A DNA stretch of 64,000 nucleotides from Apostichopus japonicus (taxonomy: Eukaryota; Echinodermata; Holothuroidea; Aspidochirotida; Stichopodidae), in contig NC_092581.1 of assembly GCF_037975245.1 (NCBI RefSeq), positions 5,977,501 to 6,041,500 on the forward strand. The letters run 5' to 3'. Positions within the stretch are counted from its first letter, which is position 1. Every line of letters begins with the position of its first letter. The translations under genes and the position numbers were made by a program. Positions 1 to 11,339 of the stretch are shown here, piece after piece. The notes under the pieces were generated by a model. It was not told the DNA's origin, made no database searches, and saw nothing but the letters and a program-made list of their open reading frames with translations.

Positions 1-2196
1 GATCAGCAAGATAGCTTTTGAACCAATGAAGTACAGTTCCCCGGATTCCATAATGACTAAGTTTTTCAAGTAAAATGTTATGGTCAAGGGTATCAAACGC
101 CTTCGACAGATCCAGAAATATACCAGAAGCATACTGATTATTTTCGAAAGCTTCCATAACTTTACAAGTAAAATGTAAAATAGCATGTGTAGTTGAGCGG
201 CCAGGAAGGAAACCAAATTGATAGTTATACAGTAAATTATGCTTAGCAATAAAGTTATATAACCGTGAGAACATTATTTTTTCGATTACCTTGGAGAAAC
301 ATGGGAGAACTGAAATGGGTCTATAATTTATTCACGGATTCCTTTTCACCGGCCTTAAAGACAAGAACAACTCGAGCTATTTTTAAAGATGTGGGGACAA
401 CACCAAGCTCAACAGAGAGATTACAAAGATATGTGAGTGGAATACATAATGAATGGGCAACATGTTTTACAATAATAGCAGAAACACCATCAAAACCAGC
501 AGCGGGTGGCTTGAGTGATAGAAGTACTTTAAGGACCTCATCTCTTGTTGCAGGAATAATGAATAAAGAGTCCATGACTGGTGCTTGCAGGTACATTTTG
601 TAGTGAGAATTAACATTATAAATCTTATGTTGAGTGGCTGGACCAATAGTAGTAAAATAATCATTAAAAATGTTTCCAATATCCAATGGATTAGAAAAAC
701 TGACCCCCTGATAATTAATCTGTTCAGGAGTGCGATTAGCTTGTCGACCATGTAAAAGGGTATTTATTGAACGCCACATACTTTTCGCATCCTGGTTGTT
801 ATTATTAAACATATTGGTGTAGTAAGACTTTTTGGCCAGCCTGATAACAGACGTAAGACGATTACGAAAACGTTTGTAGTCGTTCAAGTTGTTTGCAGTA
901 CGGCTACGGAGATATTTTTTATATAGACGATTCTTTGTACGGCAAGAATTAAGGATGGCAGGAGTCATCCAGTCATTCTTGTCACTAATACCCTTCTTTG
1001 TACTAGGAACATACGGAAGACAGTTGTTTAAATGCTTACTAAATATTTTATTAAACTGATCAAATGCAACCTTTACATCATTGCCATAAAAGACATCTTG
1101 CCAAGTTTCGTTTTCAATAGCAGACCGAAATAACCGTATAGTTGCTGGATTAACGTGCCTCCTTAAAGTAATTGACGGAATACTAGTTTTAACATTGTCA
1201 ATGTCAACAATAGTAAAAACAGGGAAATGATCCGAAATGTCGTCACAAATTATGCCCGAGGTAGATGACAGTGATGGACTATTCGTAAAAATTACATCAA
1301 GAAGTGTAGCAGAGTGTGACGTTATCCTAGAAGGCAAATTGTGGAGTGGACGAAAAGAGTGAGTGTACAAGGTTGATAAACTGATTACCGATGTTTTCCG
1401 ATGTAATTAAGAGATTACAGTTAAAATCGCCCATTAAGAAACAACTCTTGTCTTCTCGATTCAATGAAATAAATAAAGTAGAGAACATGTCAAGCACAGT
1501 TTCGCTAACACCGGAGGGGCAATAAATAACTCCTATGATGATTGGCGAATGAGAAGCCTGTAGTTCTATAAAAGTCGACTCAAATACGCCTTCTACAAAT
1601 ATACTCAAATCTGAACGAGATTTGTATTTAAGAGATGAATTGATATATAGTGCGACCCCTCCACCACGCCGTTGCCTAGAGGCATGTTCCATATTATACC
1701 CAGGGATGTTGTAGAGAGTAGGTAAAGTATTAGGATTACCAAGCCAGGTCTCGGTTATACCGATAACAGAAAAATTATGCCTAACGGATCTTAGTGATAA
1801 TAATAAATTATTAAAGTTACTATTCAGAGACCTAGCATTCACATGATACAAGGTAAGTTTCTGATCCCATAAATCGTTGGTAATATCTTGAAAGAAATTA
1901 TAATCATAATACTTGCAGTTAGTAGCTTGAAAACTTTGAACAGAATTGATATCAGGATCAATAGAACTGAGAGGGGAATTAATGTCGTCGCATGCTTGAA
2001 AGTGATTTCGAGTATTTTTACAAATGATACAGGCTATGTCCCCATGCAAACTAACAATAGGATTACTAATACAGTCATTATGCCATTTTATAACCCCGGA
2101 GCAATTACAGCAATGACCTATGGAACAACGATCACTAGACGTTAAGCTATGCGCACAAATACAACAGAGGTGACTAAATAAAGTACAATGCTCCAT
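1..2196 (-). pseudogene. LINE ORF2: PHD-like finger, AP endonuclease, reverse transcriptase (two frameshifts, truncated by window)
   Basis: The frame starts at 2196. Residues 11-59 hold paired CxxC units, an HxxC (WHNDC) and a last CIIC, the C4HC3 spacing of a PHD-like finger. The endonuclease follows, with LYHVNARSLNS, GITETWL, GDFNCNLL and, after a frameshift near 1330-1370, SDHFPVF. The linker runs through KPPAAGFDGVSA into the fingers of the RT. A second frameshift near 325-335 separates KESVNK from RPISVLPCFSKVIEKIMF. Towards position 1 the RT motif-A region reads GIFLDLSKAFDTLDHNILL, ending at FKSYLAD. The catalytic FADD box would lie left of the window. Two frameshifts in otherwise clean sequence indicate either a young dead copy or sequencing indels. 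Confidence 0.85.
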
Positions 2197-2509
2197 GCAG
2201 TATCAAATGCAAACTATCAAGAAGTAAGAAAAGAAAAAAAAAAGAGAAAGAAAGAAGAACAGAACAAGATAAGAAGAGTGAAAAAAAAGTATTATAACGT
2301 ATAATACCTTGAATGTGGATAAGACGGGTGTTTGGACAAACGAAAACACACGACAAAAGGGAAATCCTATAAAGTAATCTGTAAAATACCAGTAAAACTA
2401 CTTGCTACATTTAAGTAACAAACGGCAATGGTATGTACTGTTCCCAAAAATCAAGGTAGCGGCTTCAAATTCAAGATGGCGGCTTCAACTTCACCATTGT
2501 GTCCGTACA

Positions 2510-3316
2510 TTACCGAAGTCTTGCCAGGTCCTCTGTATTAGCAATATGATGTTTATGATCGTTTCCATCAATGACGAATATCTTCCCATCTAGGGTCCAA
2601 GACCGGTTAACTCTTTCATGTTTGCGGTCACGGGCGAATAGCTCCTGGTTCCTGCGGGTCAAATCCTCATTAATGTATATTCTGGTGCCTTTTAGTGAGG
2701 TCCTGGCACGATATATCCTGTCTCTTGTGTTGTATGGGGTCAGTTTGACGATGATAGCCCTGGGTCGGGTGGCGTTTGCTATGTTGTTAGCTCTAGGTCG
2801 GGGTGAAATGCGGTGTGAACGGTCGATTTCTCCAGGGGTAAGGGTAACGTTCAGTTTTTCGGTCGCCAGATTAATGACTAACTCGTCAGTCGATTCTCCA
2901 GGAGATTCAGGAATCCCCTGTATGCGGAGACAGTTACGCCTTGAATACTGCTCCTGGCGGTCAGCAGAGTCCTGGGTTGCAGTTAAGTCTCGTCTGAGCT
3001 GGCATATTTCCTCCCTGGCATCATCAAGTTGTTTTTGCTTTTTGGACAGTTCAAGTTGGAAGGTGTCATGAATTTCTTTACATACCTTCTCTTTCACTGC
3101 TTCCTCTATCGCTGGCACTAGTTTGCATATTAGATTGGTGCAAAAGTCATCTGAGTTAATGGCAGCATTCAACTCTTGGCGAATAGAGTCTATAATGTCC
3201 ACATGAATTAGATCAGTGTTAGGTTGAGGTGTAGGCTCATCGTTAGGCTGGGATTCGCGAACCTGCCTTCTAGTTGAGGTCGATTTTGCTGCGTTTGTAG
3301 CTTTTTTAGGTGGCAT
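2510..3316 (-). CDS. LINE ORF1 protein (coiled coil, RNA-binding, L1-ORF1p-like)
   Basis: Intact 268-aa frame. The start (MPPKKATNAAKS) is followed by a basic N-terminus, a charged alpha-helical stretch around residues 60-120 rich in K/E/Q and consistent with a coiled coil, and then a segment with CLRIQGIPE and later RPRAIIVKLTPYNTRDRIYR. That arrangement resembles the RRM plus C-terminal domain of L1-type ORF1 proteins (Transposase_22 family). The known role of such proteins is trimerisation, RNA binding and nucleic-acid chaperoning during target-primed reverse transcription. The stop lies 313 bp before the ORF2 start, so ORF2 is not overlapping. No disabling mutation is visible in this ORF. 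Confidence 0.8.
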   Translation of the reverse strand: MPPKKATNAAKSTSTRRQVRESQPNDEPTPQPNTDLIHVDIIDSIRQELNAAINSDDFCTNLICKLVPAIEEAVKEKVCKEIHDTFQLELSKKQKQLDDAREEICQLRRDLTATQDSADRQEQYSRRNCLRIQGIPESPGESTDELVINLATEKLNVTLTPGEIDRSHRISPRPRANNIANATRPRAIIVKLTPYNTRDRIYRARTSLKGTRIYINEDLTRRNQELFARDRKHERVNRSWTLDGKIFVIDGNDHKHHIANTEDLARLR

Positions 3317-3459
3317 CTTGGACGTTGTTTAGTACTAGCAATGAACTCTCACAGAATAATGATAAAGTAATATACTGAATGAATATTTAACTGAGAAATT
3401 TGAAGGATTTCCGAGAGGCGAAAAAATGATGTGATCTTTACATGTTGTCTAGTACATGT

Positions 3460-4642
3460 AAAAGAGGACGGAACTATAGAAGACCGTGTAAATAACTTTG
3501 GAAGTCTGGACAAAGTGAATATGTCACATGTTACAACCATTTACGCATGGCGTACTGTTTCAAAATGTGGGGCCTTGTGGTAAATTTCAAATGTAATTGT
3601 CTCTCAACCTGTAAATCAGATGAGTGTATGCTTTGGTGAAGTATTATTTTGTAATTTCTGGGTTCTCTATATGATCCATATCAAAAATCATTTTACAATT
3701 CTTTAAAGACAAAACCCAGAATAGTGTCTCAGTTTCCTTTATAGAAGTTGCTAAAAGTTATTACCGATCAAACGTCATATCATCATATTTACATTGTTTG
3801 GTTAACAGATGATGTTGAAGGTTCTTGGTGCCGCTAGTAATCATTCTATGTCAAACATTACGAGACAATGTACTCAAATTGGAACAAAATGTTATCTTTC
3901 CAGGTCGGAGAAACAAGAATACACCGAGATTAAAAGGACTGAAGACACTACAGTGTGAACGTATGGACTTTCTCCGTTACTCACACTATTATTGGTTTAG
4001 GTATTGCCTGGTATTCCTTGACGTGGATGAAATGATACCTACTAAGTGATAAATTTCATATAATACAACTTTGGGAGAAATTCCTTGTCCATCAAATACA
4101 GTATGTTGACCTATCTTCAAGTTTTGCAACATATTCTGTACTCGGGTTTATTCACTATGATTTGACAATCAGCAGAACTTACTTTTGTTTATATTGTTTG
4201 AGTCTATTTGAGGTAAAGGTGGTTATTTCATACATGAAGAATGCTGAAATCAGCGATGAAGTGTGCTGTATATAATTATATAATCTGAGTCCCAAATAGA
4301 ACCACAATGATGTGTCGTAATATTAATTATTCGATTGTTGTGGGCACGAATTGCCTCCTTTTCCTGCTTAATTTGCTCAATTGTTACTCGTGATAGTTTT
4401 CACATTTTCTATGAAAACAACGTAAGATTATTTTCTATCAGAGCACCCACCGCTCTTTTTTTTATTATTGGCCTCTGCAATCTGAAATACTTCCCAGCAT
4501 TGCAACGCCAAAATATTCTCCGTCTTCGGTGAAAAAGACGGTTTTGGGCAAGTCAAACTAGATGAGGAAAGCAGTTACCAGACGGAAGGTACAGACGGTA
4601 GCGTATGCCATTCGGTATTGCTTCGGCTTCAGAGGAATACCA
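3460..4642 (+). repeat. Segmental duplication, copy A (3' end of an upstream SLC22 gene)
   Basis: About 1.18 kb aligns in the same orientation and order with 35417-36602, with scattered substitutions and small indels. Copy B there contains the last exon and 3' flank of the complete SLC22 gene, so copy A should be the 3' end of a tandem paralogue whose other exons lie left of the window beyond the inserted LINE. Similarity begins exactly where the LINE ends and stops after AGAGGAATACCA. Confidence 0.85.
3904..3958 (+). CDS. Terminal exon of an upstream tandem SLC22 paralogue (partial gene)
   Basis: After the acceptor TTTCCAG at 3897-3903, the exon supplies the last base of a split codon and then [17 protein letters not shown] and a TGA stop at 3956-3958. 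By eye it is identical in sequence to exon 10 of the downstream SLC22 gene (35860-35914). The C-terminal T-T-V fits a class I PDZ ligand (S/T-x-hydrophobic), as known for several SLC22 transporters. No other exon of this paralogue is visible; upstream is LINE sequence. It may be a live last exon or a stranded duplicate. Confidence 0.6.
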
Positions 4643-5519
4643 GTAGAAAGAAGAAAAATGAGAAAAAGAGGGAGTAGAAGAAAAAACGCCAAGACACCGG
4701 GAAGAGAAAGAGGAACAGAGACATAATTACAGCGCTATATACGATCCCTATTTTCACGATAGCATAACGCTTGAAAACAGAATGGCCAGTGGGTCAACAA
4801 TAATAAACCTGAATAGTAACCTAGTGTTATGATTGCAGTACATTCGATGCTTTTATCTGCTGCGCGAGTAGCTATTAATATCTACTGAATCGGTGTAACA
4901 GTGTCGGTACATTTAATTAAAGCTGTGTGTAAATGAGGAAACAGGTGGTGTAGGTCACTGACGGACATACATGACAATAGGTGTAACTCGTATACAAATC
5001 ATGAATAAATCACTCAAATTTTAATTGTGACCGCGAAGACTACAATACCCAGACCAAGGTAAATTAATTTAAGCATGCATTCTTAGTGTAAGCCTAACCA
5101 TACATAAGGATTAAAGGGGAGGAATCCCAGACCATCATAATGAACTTATATCACCGAGGTCCTTGTGATGAACTTAACCCTTAAATATCTAAGTCCATTG
5201 TCTTGCACGATACGGGAGTAAATTGTTTTTTTCAAAGTCGTGGCATGGAGCTATTTTCTTGGCCAATGTGTAATGTCATAGTGCCACTTGGGATGGTTGG
5301 GGGGGGAGATATAATTGAATTATTTTAGTTCCCTCTCTCATTTTCAATGTGAATGTTAACAATTCAATAAACAAATACCAGTTTTATGACAAATTAAAAC
5401 ATGCATACAGGAGCTCATTCCCACTTTAGACTTTCTTCCAGTCTCCAATTTCATATCTAAGTTTCATATCATTCATATATAGTGTCTAGTTTGGCTTATG
5501 TTGTGTCTTTCTTAAACCA
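4643..5519. other. No gene recognised; purine-rich tract then unremarkable AT-rich DNA
   Basis: 4643-4730 is a GA-rich purine tract. The rest has no convincing ORF, splice-linked exon or repeat partner that I could find in the window. Confidence 0.5.
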
Positions 5520-5790
5520 AAATGCCAAGGAAAATGTTTTCAATCATATTATTCTACCCTGGCACATGTGATCTATGTATTGCCTGTCTGGTACCATTTT
5601 ATATTGCAAAACAAAAGCAAAGAAAGAAGAATGAAGCTTCTTAAAAACAGATCAGTTATATTTAATTAAGATTACAATATACTTTTAGAGAAAGTAAATG
5701 CTGCTGCAAGAACTGAGTTTACAAGAATGGCTAATAAGATTTACAGTGATTTACAGTGATCAGAATTTATTACCCACAACACTGTGTCCA
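5520..5790 (+). repeat. Dispersed repeat, inverted partner at 31080-31325
   Basis: The stretch from CCAAGGAAAATGTTTTCAAT through CTGGCACATGTGATCTATG to GTTTACAAGAATGGCTAATAAG reads in the same order on the minus strand of 31325-31080. It is a non-coding interspersed repeat of unknown class. Its right part runs into the sequence that flanks the hAT insertion at 5820. Confidence 0.7.
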
Positions 5791-6232
5791 TAGCAGCAAT
5801 ATACATCTCAGGTCCAGCTCAGTGGCGGAGCGTCCATACAGTCAAGGGGCGAATGCCCCCCCCCCCCCCTGACGGACTCAAATGGACTGCTAGCGCCCCT
5901 TTCAGCTTTTTACCACTTTTTACATATTCGCGATTATTGAATTTATTATTGCGCTCTCATCTTCTTATTGACATTTGTCACATTTTGTTGGTGTAATTTT
6001 CTGGAAAAAATGCTCTAACGGTGGTCTTGTGATGAAGCGCATGCACTTTCAACACCCATATAAACTTCAGAGTTGTCACAAATGGCGATGACACCTATTT
6101 ATTCTTCGTTTATCTGCAAATTAGCAAGGCCCGGAAAGGGTAATTTCCGGCGATCTATAAGGAGTATCTTGACTCAAAAAATTTCTGTACGCTCCGCGCC
6201 AACCTGTGGTGGCGCTCCGCTTAGATAGTGTC

Positions 6233-9200
6233 CAGAGCCGTATATAGAGAGAGTTTGGCCAACTGGCGATTTGTGACGTCACACGCAAACCATGGGCATC
6301 AAAATAGGTCCAGTTGTCGTTACCAGTTGCGCGAAACACGAAAAACACCACACACAATATATAGCAGCTTTGCACACTGTGCTCGTTGCGAACAAACGAA
6401 GCGACTCAGAATGTCAGATTTTGACAGGCATACGAGGAACAAAATGGATATCAGGTAATGAATTAGAGTATGCGTTAGTTAATGACATTTACGTTTATCT
6501 TCACACCTAAAATGCATAGAAAACTAGCTGAAAACCTGTCATTACACTTGTTTTATTTTACGCCTCATACTACTAGTCCTACTTTAGTCATACAAACGAA
6601 AAGCACACATCACAGTCCTGGCTAGGCTAGATTACAGACGCACAACTATAGCATCAGGCCTACATTAATAGATCCTTCAATTAAATAAAGTAGGCCTACA
6701 CATAAAATGACAATTTATGCTTCACTGATCTTTTCAGGTTTGCCAAAAAGTAGTTGTACCAGAGGTCATTGTATTAAACTCCAGAAGTTACATAGTAGGA
6801 TTAATATTCTGCATAACTTTTTCTCTTAAGTCTAATACAACTTTTTCTCTAAAGTCTAATACAACTTATACAAGGGCTGTGAATGGATGGAATGGTTTGC
6901 CTGAGAAGGTTGAATTGCAAGTAGTGTGAATGGGTTTAAGAATACTTTGGATGAGTACATTAAGCATTGTAATTGGGTATGACATTTGATGTCCTCGGTT
7001 TTATTCCTCTCATATAGCCTTAGGGTCCTTAATGGGGACTTGAATGTCTCTCCTGGTCTTTTTTTCTACTAAACTAAACTATATACTTGAGTGTAGGAGT
7101 TAGCAATAGTTGGGAGTCTGTGGGCAAACCTAAGACTGATATTGTGGTGTTAATTTCTCAGGAATGTAGTACTAGGCTATAGTAGGTGCAACAGATTGAA
7201 TGGGTCTGCCGAGAAAAAAAAAACTGCAACAACTGAATACTGGTGTATGTTGTAGCTTATGTATTTTCCATTAACATATATACTATATGGTCATGTCCTT
7301 AATAAGGTTTCATGGATCACACTGACATAGTGTGCCTACTTGTCAGTGTTGTCAACATGAGCACAGGGCTGATGACATCATTCAGTTTGTTATTATGCAG
7401 ACAGCAAATGGCCATAATGATAATTATTAATTGTTACTTATTCTTCATACTGCCCTTACTGGCCTTACCTGAACAGTGATGTATAAAAATGCAAGAAGTC
7501 GTTAAGCTTTTCATTTAGGAATCGTTTCAGCCTGTCCTATTTCAAACATATGATTGGCAGGTTTCCATGTTACATAGCTTATCAAAATGGAGCTGTTCTG
7601 TAAAGCAAGAAAATCACACATATGCATGCATACAAACACACTCGTAAATAACAATTTCTGAATATCTTTTCAGCTGCCCAAAGGTACTGGAATGCAAGCT
7701 CTGTTGGGTGAATTAAAAAACCCTCATTGTACTCTTTTATCATGGTCAGCGTAGCTGGAACCAGCAATGATGGTGATGTGGATTTGACAGTACCTAGACA
7801 AGAATTCAATAGCTGCTTTGTGTTGAAGTGGGTTCAACTTGCTCAAGGCCATGACAGGATGACGACTAGACATTAGGATGAATTATCTGTTGCAGAGCTC
7901 TATAAACCAGGCAGTTGTTAAAACATCCATTGGGTGACCCTCACAGTCTACCAGGCACTGCATCGCAGAAGCAAAATGAAGTGTGTGTGATACCTTCATC
8001 TTATGAGAGTGGAATGGTATCAGTGTGGCCTCTGTCAATTTGGCTTCAAGTCTTTGTTTTCTTGAAAGCTGAGAAGATCTTTCAGTGGTTTCACACTGAC
8101 CTCTGAACTTGACAATTCATGTGTATTTGCCAGCTCAGGAGAAAGCCAGATTTTAATTACATTAACCAATGCTGACTTTTTTTTGGACATGTGGTACATC
8201 TGCAAGGAGGTGAAGGAAGCAGTTGGAGTTGCATGGATGTGGAATCTTGTTGATAGTCTGGCAGTCTTATCCACAGATTATCCCAAAGCTTCTCCACATT
8301 GCCACATTCAGAACTTATTACATTGATAAACTTGAAAATTGCAGGAATCTAACGAAGCACCCATCAAGGGAATTTGTTTGTATAATTATTGAAAGCTGTG
8401 ACCTTCTGATGTGACAGACTAATGTGAAATAAAGGGCAGTAGATAACCTTGTAAATGAACCTTGTTATTGTTTGATTGTATCTAATGTTTGCAAAATTTT
8501 AAGTTGCATGCTACCAATTGAAACATAATTCTTTCTCTATTAATGAGATATAAATACTTCTCCTTAAAGGGTGTGGAGACTCCCGCACAAAGAAACGTCT
8601 CATGCAGGTTATCTGACCTAGTTTCGAATGCGGTGTAACAGAAGTGTTAGACACCACCATTGATCCCAGAAAATACACATACAGCTTGCTACCATCTGTA
8701 AATAGACATTAGTGTACAGTCAATACAAACATCACAGTCAATACCCACAACACAGTGCACATAGCAGCGTGGACATCTCAGGTCTAGATAAAAGATAACA
8801 AGGTATCAGGTTTCATTACTGTCTGCATTTTGTAGCGACACAGAAAAAACTTCACTTGCAAGCAACGGAAAGTAAACTTTTTCAGAGCGCGGTTTAGGTC
8901 AAGTCTTCAATACCTTTAAATATACTGCATCGGTTGTTGTCACTTGATCATTTGCTTGTGTGTGAGCTAAACAGCTTAAATAATATGTAAAAAAATAATA
9001 CAAACTTTCAAATTGCCAGATATTTACTTGCTCAAAATCATTATCCAATCATGATTTGTTGCTATCCTTGAGTCCATTATTCAGATGATGAGGCAGATTC
9101 CCTTCAACTCTCCATGATGAAGGTAAAACCTTATATCTTAACCAACTGCCATTGAGTGTCCATTTGAAAGTTTCAAACACACAAGTGCATTGATTAAAAC

Positions 9201-10486
9201 AAAGACTTTATTGCTGTGGTTGCAAGAACTGGATTTCAGTCTAGTAGTCACTCACCAGGTTTGTCATTATCACAGTCTGCTAACTGTGGCTTTTTATGTT
9301 AGGAGTTTTTCTTCAGAGCACATGTCACCTTTGATTTGTAAAAAAAGTCCTGAAATTCAGGGAGTTAAAATTTACTGTCTAAAGATAATTTAAAAAGATT
9401 TTTTTTAACTTCAATCGTCAATGTGGGTGTCAATTAAGGGAATAAGGAGGTACTGATGCAACTTTGATAAATGATAGTTGACTGCATCCAAATTAAACCA
9501 AGGCCTAGGCTATACTTCTGAAGAAGAAAAAATTAGGCTGAATTCATGTTAGCCTAAAAAGGCTAGGCCAATGCTGACAATTAACACAAACCAAGATCAT
9601 TTAACCATTTGGGCACTTGTTTATGGCATACTAAAAGGGTCTATATAATTAGGCTTGTATGTGTACACAACCCACAAGTTGCCAATGAGTATAGACCTAG
9701 CCTAACTAGTTTAGGCCTAGGCTACTTTGTTTTCCTTAGACCTAGTTTAATTGGGCCTTATACTGTGCCATTTTATGTAATGTGCTATAACAGTTGTAGT
9801 AATAGCAAGAATGGTCCAGGTCTAACTAAGCCCAGGCTTAACTTATGCTTCGGGCTTAACTAAGGATTAGGGCTTTACGTGATGCCTAGAGGCTAGCCCA
9901 CCCTTTTACATTAAACTAAAAGTGATACTTTTTTAGGCTAGGCATAGCCTAGGCATACAATAACTAGGAATTAGGATAACTATATGTGCGACTGAAACTG
10001 CCATGCCTATGATTAGGAGAGCTGGCATAATGAAATCGAATTTGTGGATCGTAAACCGAGAGAGAACAGCCATGCATGTAATTACAGAAACCAGTCTGAA
10101 CGTAAAATTCTCGAATTTCTTGTACATTACTCGTATTACACTAGGGCCTATGGCTAGTATGGGCCTAGGCTACACAGACTTTTTTTCATTAGATCTCCAT
10201 CTTGTTCTTTCTACTTCCAAAAAATTCCTCTTCTTTTATGGTCAGTCGGATAATCAAACAACAATATCCATGTTCTGACCGATTGCAGCATCCCCAGCAC
10301 CATTTCTTTCATAATTTCGTACTTTTTTCGTGTACACAAACGATAGTCTATACACTGTGAGTATGCGTGTCGTCTGCTATAAAGTTTTCAAGTGGACCTA
10401 TTTTACCACCATGTGTGGGCGTTTTCCCTCTCGACCAATCCAAATCGGTTACATGGTTGGCCAAACTCTCTCTATATACGGCTCTG
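6233..10486. mobile_element. hAT DNA transposon nested in the outer hAT element
   Basis: The 4254-bp element starts CAGAGCCGTATATAG and ends with the exact reverse complement. About 31 bp of terminal inverted repeat is perfect (6233-6263 against 10456-10486). The 8-bp duplication ATAGTGTC flanks it at 6225-6232 and 10487-10494. The paralogous segment at 37960-37990 reads straight through (GAGATAGTGTCGAAAGCG), proving a clean empty site. No intact transposase was found; only short frames occur on both strands (for example 7582-7809 and 8035-8274 minus), so the copy looks dead or non-autonomous. Many GGCCTAGGCTA-like motifs crowd the subterminal regions. Confidence 0.9.
8566..8940 (+). repeat. 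Dispersed repeat R3 carried inside the hAT element
   Basis: Matches the minus strand of 59578-59950 (CACACAAAGAAACGTCT-like start, TGATCCCAGAAAATACACA, GATAACAAGGTATC, CATTTTGTAGCGACA). The second half is also related to 10554-10690 and 38037-38165. Non-coding and of unknown class. Confidence 0.7.
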
Positions 10487-10553
10487 ATAGTGTCGAAAGC
10501 GCCCCTAGAGACCATTCTCGCTCCTCTGACCAATAACCCTAGCTCCGCCACTG

Positions 10554-11280
10554 GTCCAGCTAAAGATAACAAGGTATCTCGTTTCATTACTGTCTGCATT
10601 TTGTAGCGACAAGCAGAAAACTTCACTTGCAAGCAACGGAAAGTGAACTTTTTCAGAGCGCGGCACGCGGCTGAATTGGGGCGAGTCTTCAATGCCTAAG
10701 TATATATAGTTGTCTGAGTATTTTAATGGCTTTGTCAATTATTAATAGTATATATTCGACTATTCAAAACAATCCCTATATTATCGCTTTAAAATTGACA
10801 AAAAGATACGCTTCTTGACCAAAATGAAAGGAAAAAAAAAACGTTTTTCCTTCCGCAACTAGATCTCTGGTATAAATAAAATACTCAACAATAACATCAC
10901 ATACTACGTCATATGTTTATGATAGGTCGCCTGTGCCATACTTATAACTCATCGCCCCGTTGGAAGGATGAGATATTCATTGTCTTTCCTTTGCCAGTTG
11001 GGCCATATACGGCTATGTCAAATTTCATGAGTAGCTACTTTCAAGGGGTCACCCATGGTGGGGTACCCCGGGGTGATCGGAAGTCCATGACTGAGGGAGG
11101 GTCAAAAGTGTGTGTGGATGTGTCAGTCTGGGCCATAGAAATTGAACTTGGAAGAACGCTGACACAGTGTATCAACGTGTTTAAGCAGTGAAGCTTTGAA
11201 AAAAGTGAGGGCGCTTTGCGTTGTACGGCAACACGCCAGATCATTTGTAAGTCTTCATATAGATACATTGTGCAGTGTGT
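10554..11280 (+). repeat. Duplicated segment, partner at 38037-38760
   Basis: Same orientation and order as 38037-38760, from CCAGCTAAAGATAACAAGG through GGATGAGATATTCATTGTC to CGCCAGATCATTTGTAAG. Together with the SLC22-tail duplication it suggests that 3460-11280 and 35417-38760 descend from one larger duplication later broken by insertions. No ORF is convincingly conserved between the copies. Confidence 0.75.
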
Positions 11281-11339
11281 GTTCCGTAGGCGAGTATCAC
11301 AGATGGTTTGAAATTGAGGGGGCTATTGTAGTATGACTG

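Larger units (their letters stand above)
1..3459 (-). mobile_element. Nearly full-length non-LTR retrotransposon (LINE), 3' end cut by the window edge
   Basis: Two-ORF LINE read on the minus strand. ORF1 is at 2510-3316, and ORF2 runs from 2196 past position 1 with an apurinic-type endonuclease followed by the start of the reverse transcriptase. The 5' end is placed near 3459 because there the sequence joins a segment (3460-4642) whose duplicate at 35417-36602 has different sequence upstream; this fits insertion into one copy of a duplicated SLC22 3' region. The 3' end and target duplication lie outside the window. Domain order fits the Jockey superfamily (CR1/L2-like); the exact clade was not determined. 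Confidence 0.88.
5820..10553. mobile_element. Outer non-autonomous hAT-type element, split by a second hAT insertion
   Basis: The left end CAGTGGCGGAGC at 5820 mirrors the right end GCTCCGCCACTG ending at 10553. Both sides carry the same 8-bp direct repeat GTCCAGCT (5812-5819 and 10554-10561). CAG-type termini and an 8-bp duplication are the hallmarks of the hAT superfamily. Without the nested element at 6233-10486 it is about 480 bp, so it is a MITE-size passenger. The minus-strand repeat copy near 59715-59735 reads continuously through this target (CTCAGGTCCAGCTAAAG) and acts as an empty site. Confidence 0.85.

Noticed and set aside
265-603. Plus-strand 112-aa frame
   Set aside because: Antisense to the LINE reverse transcriptase, which has clear motifs on the minus strand.
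2571-3071. Plus-strand 166-aa frame
   Set aside because: Antisense shadow of the intact LINE ORF1.
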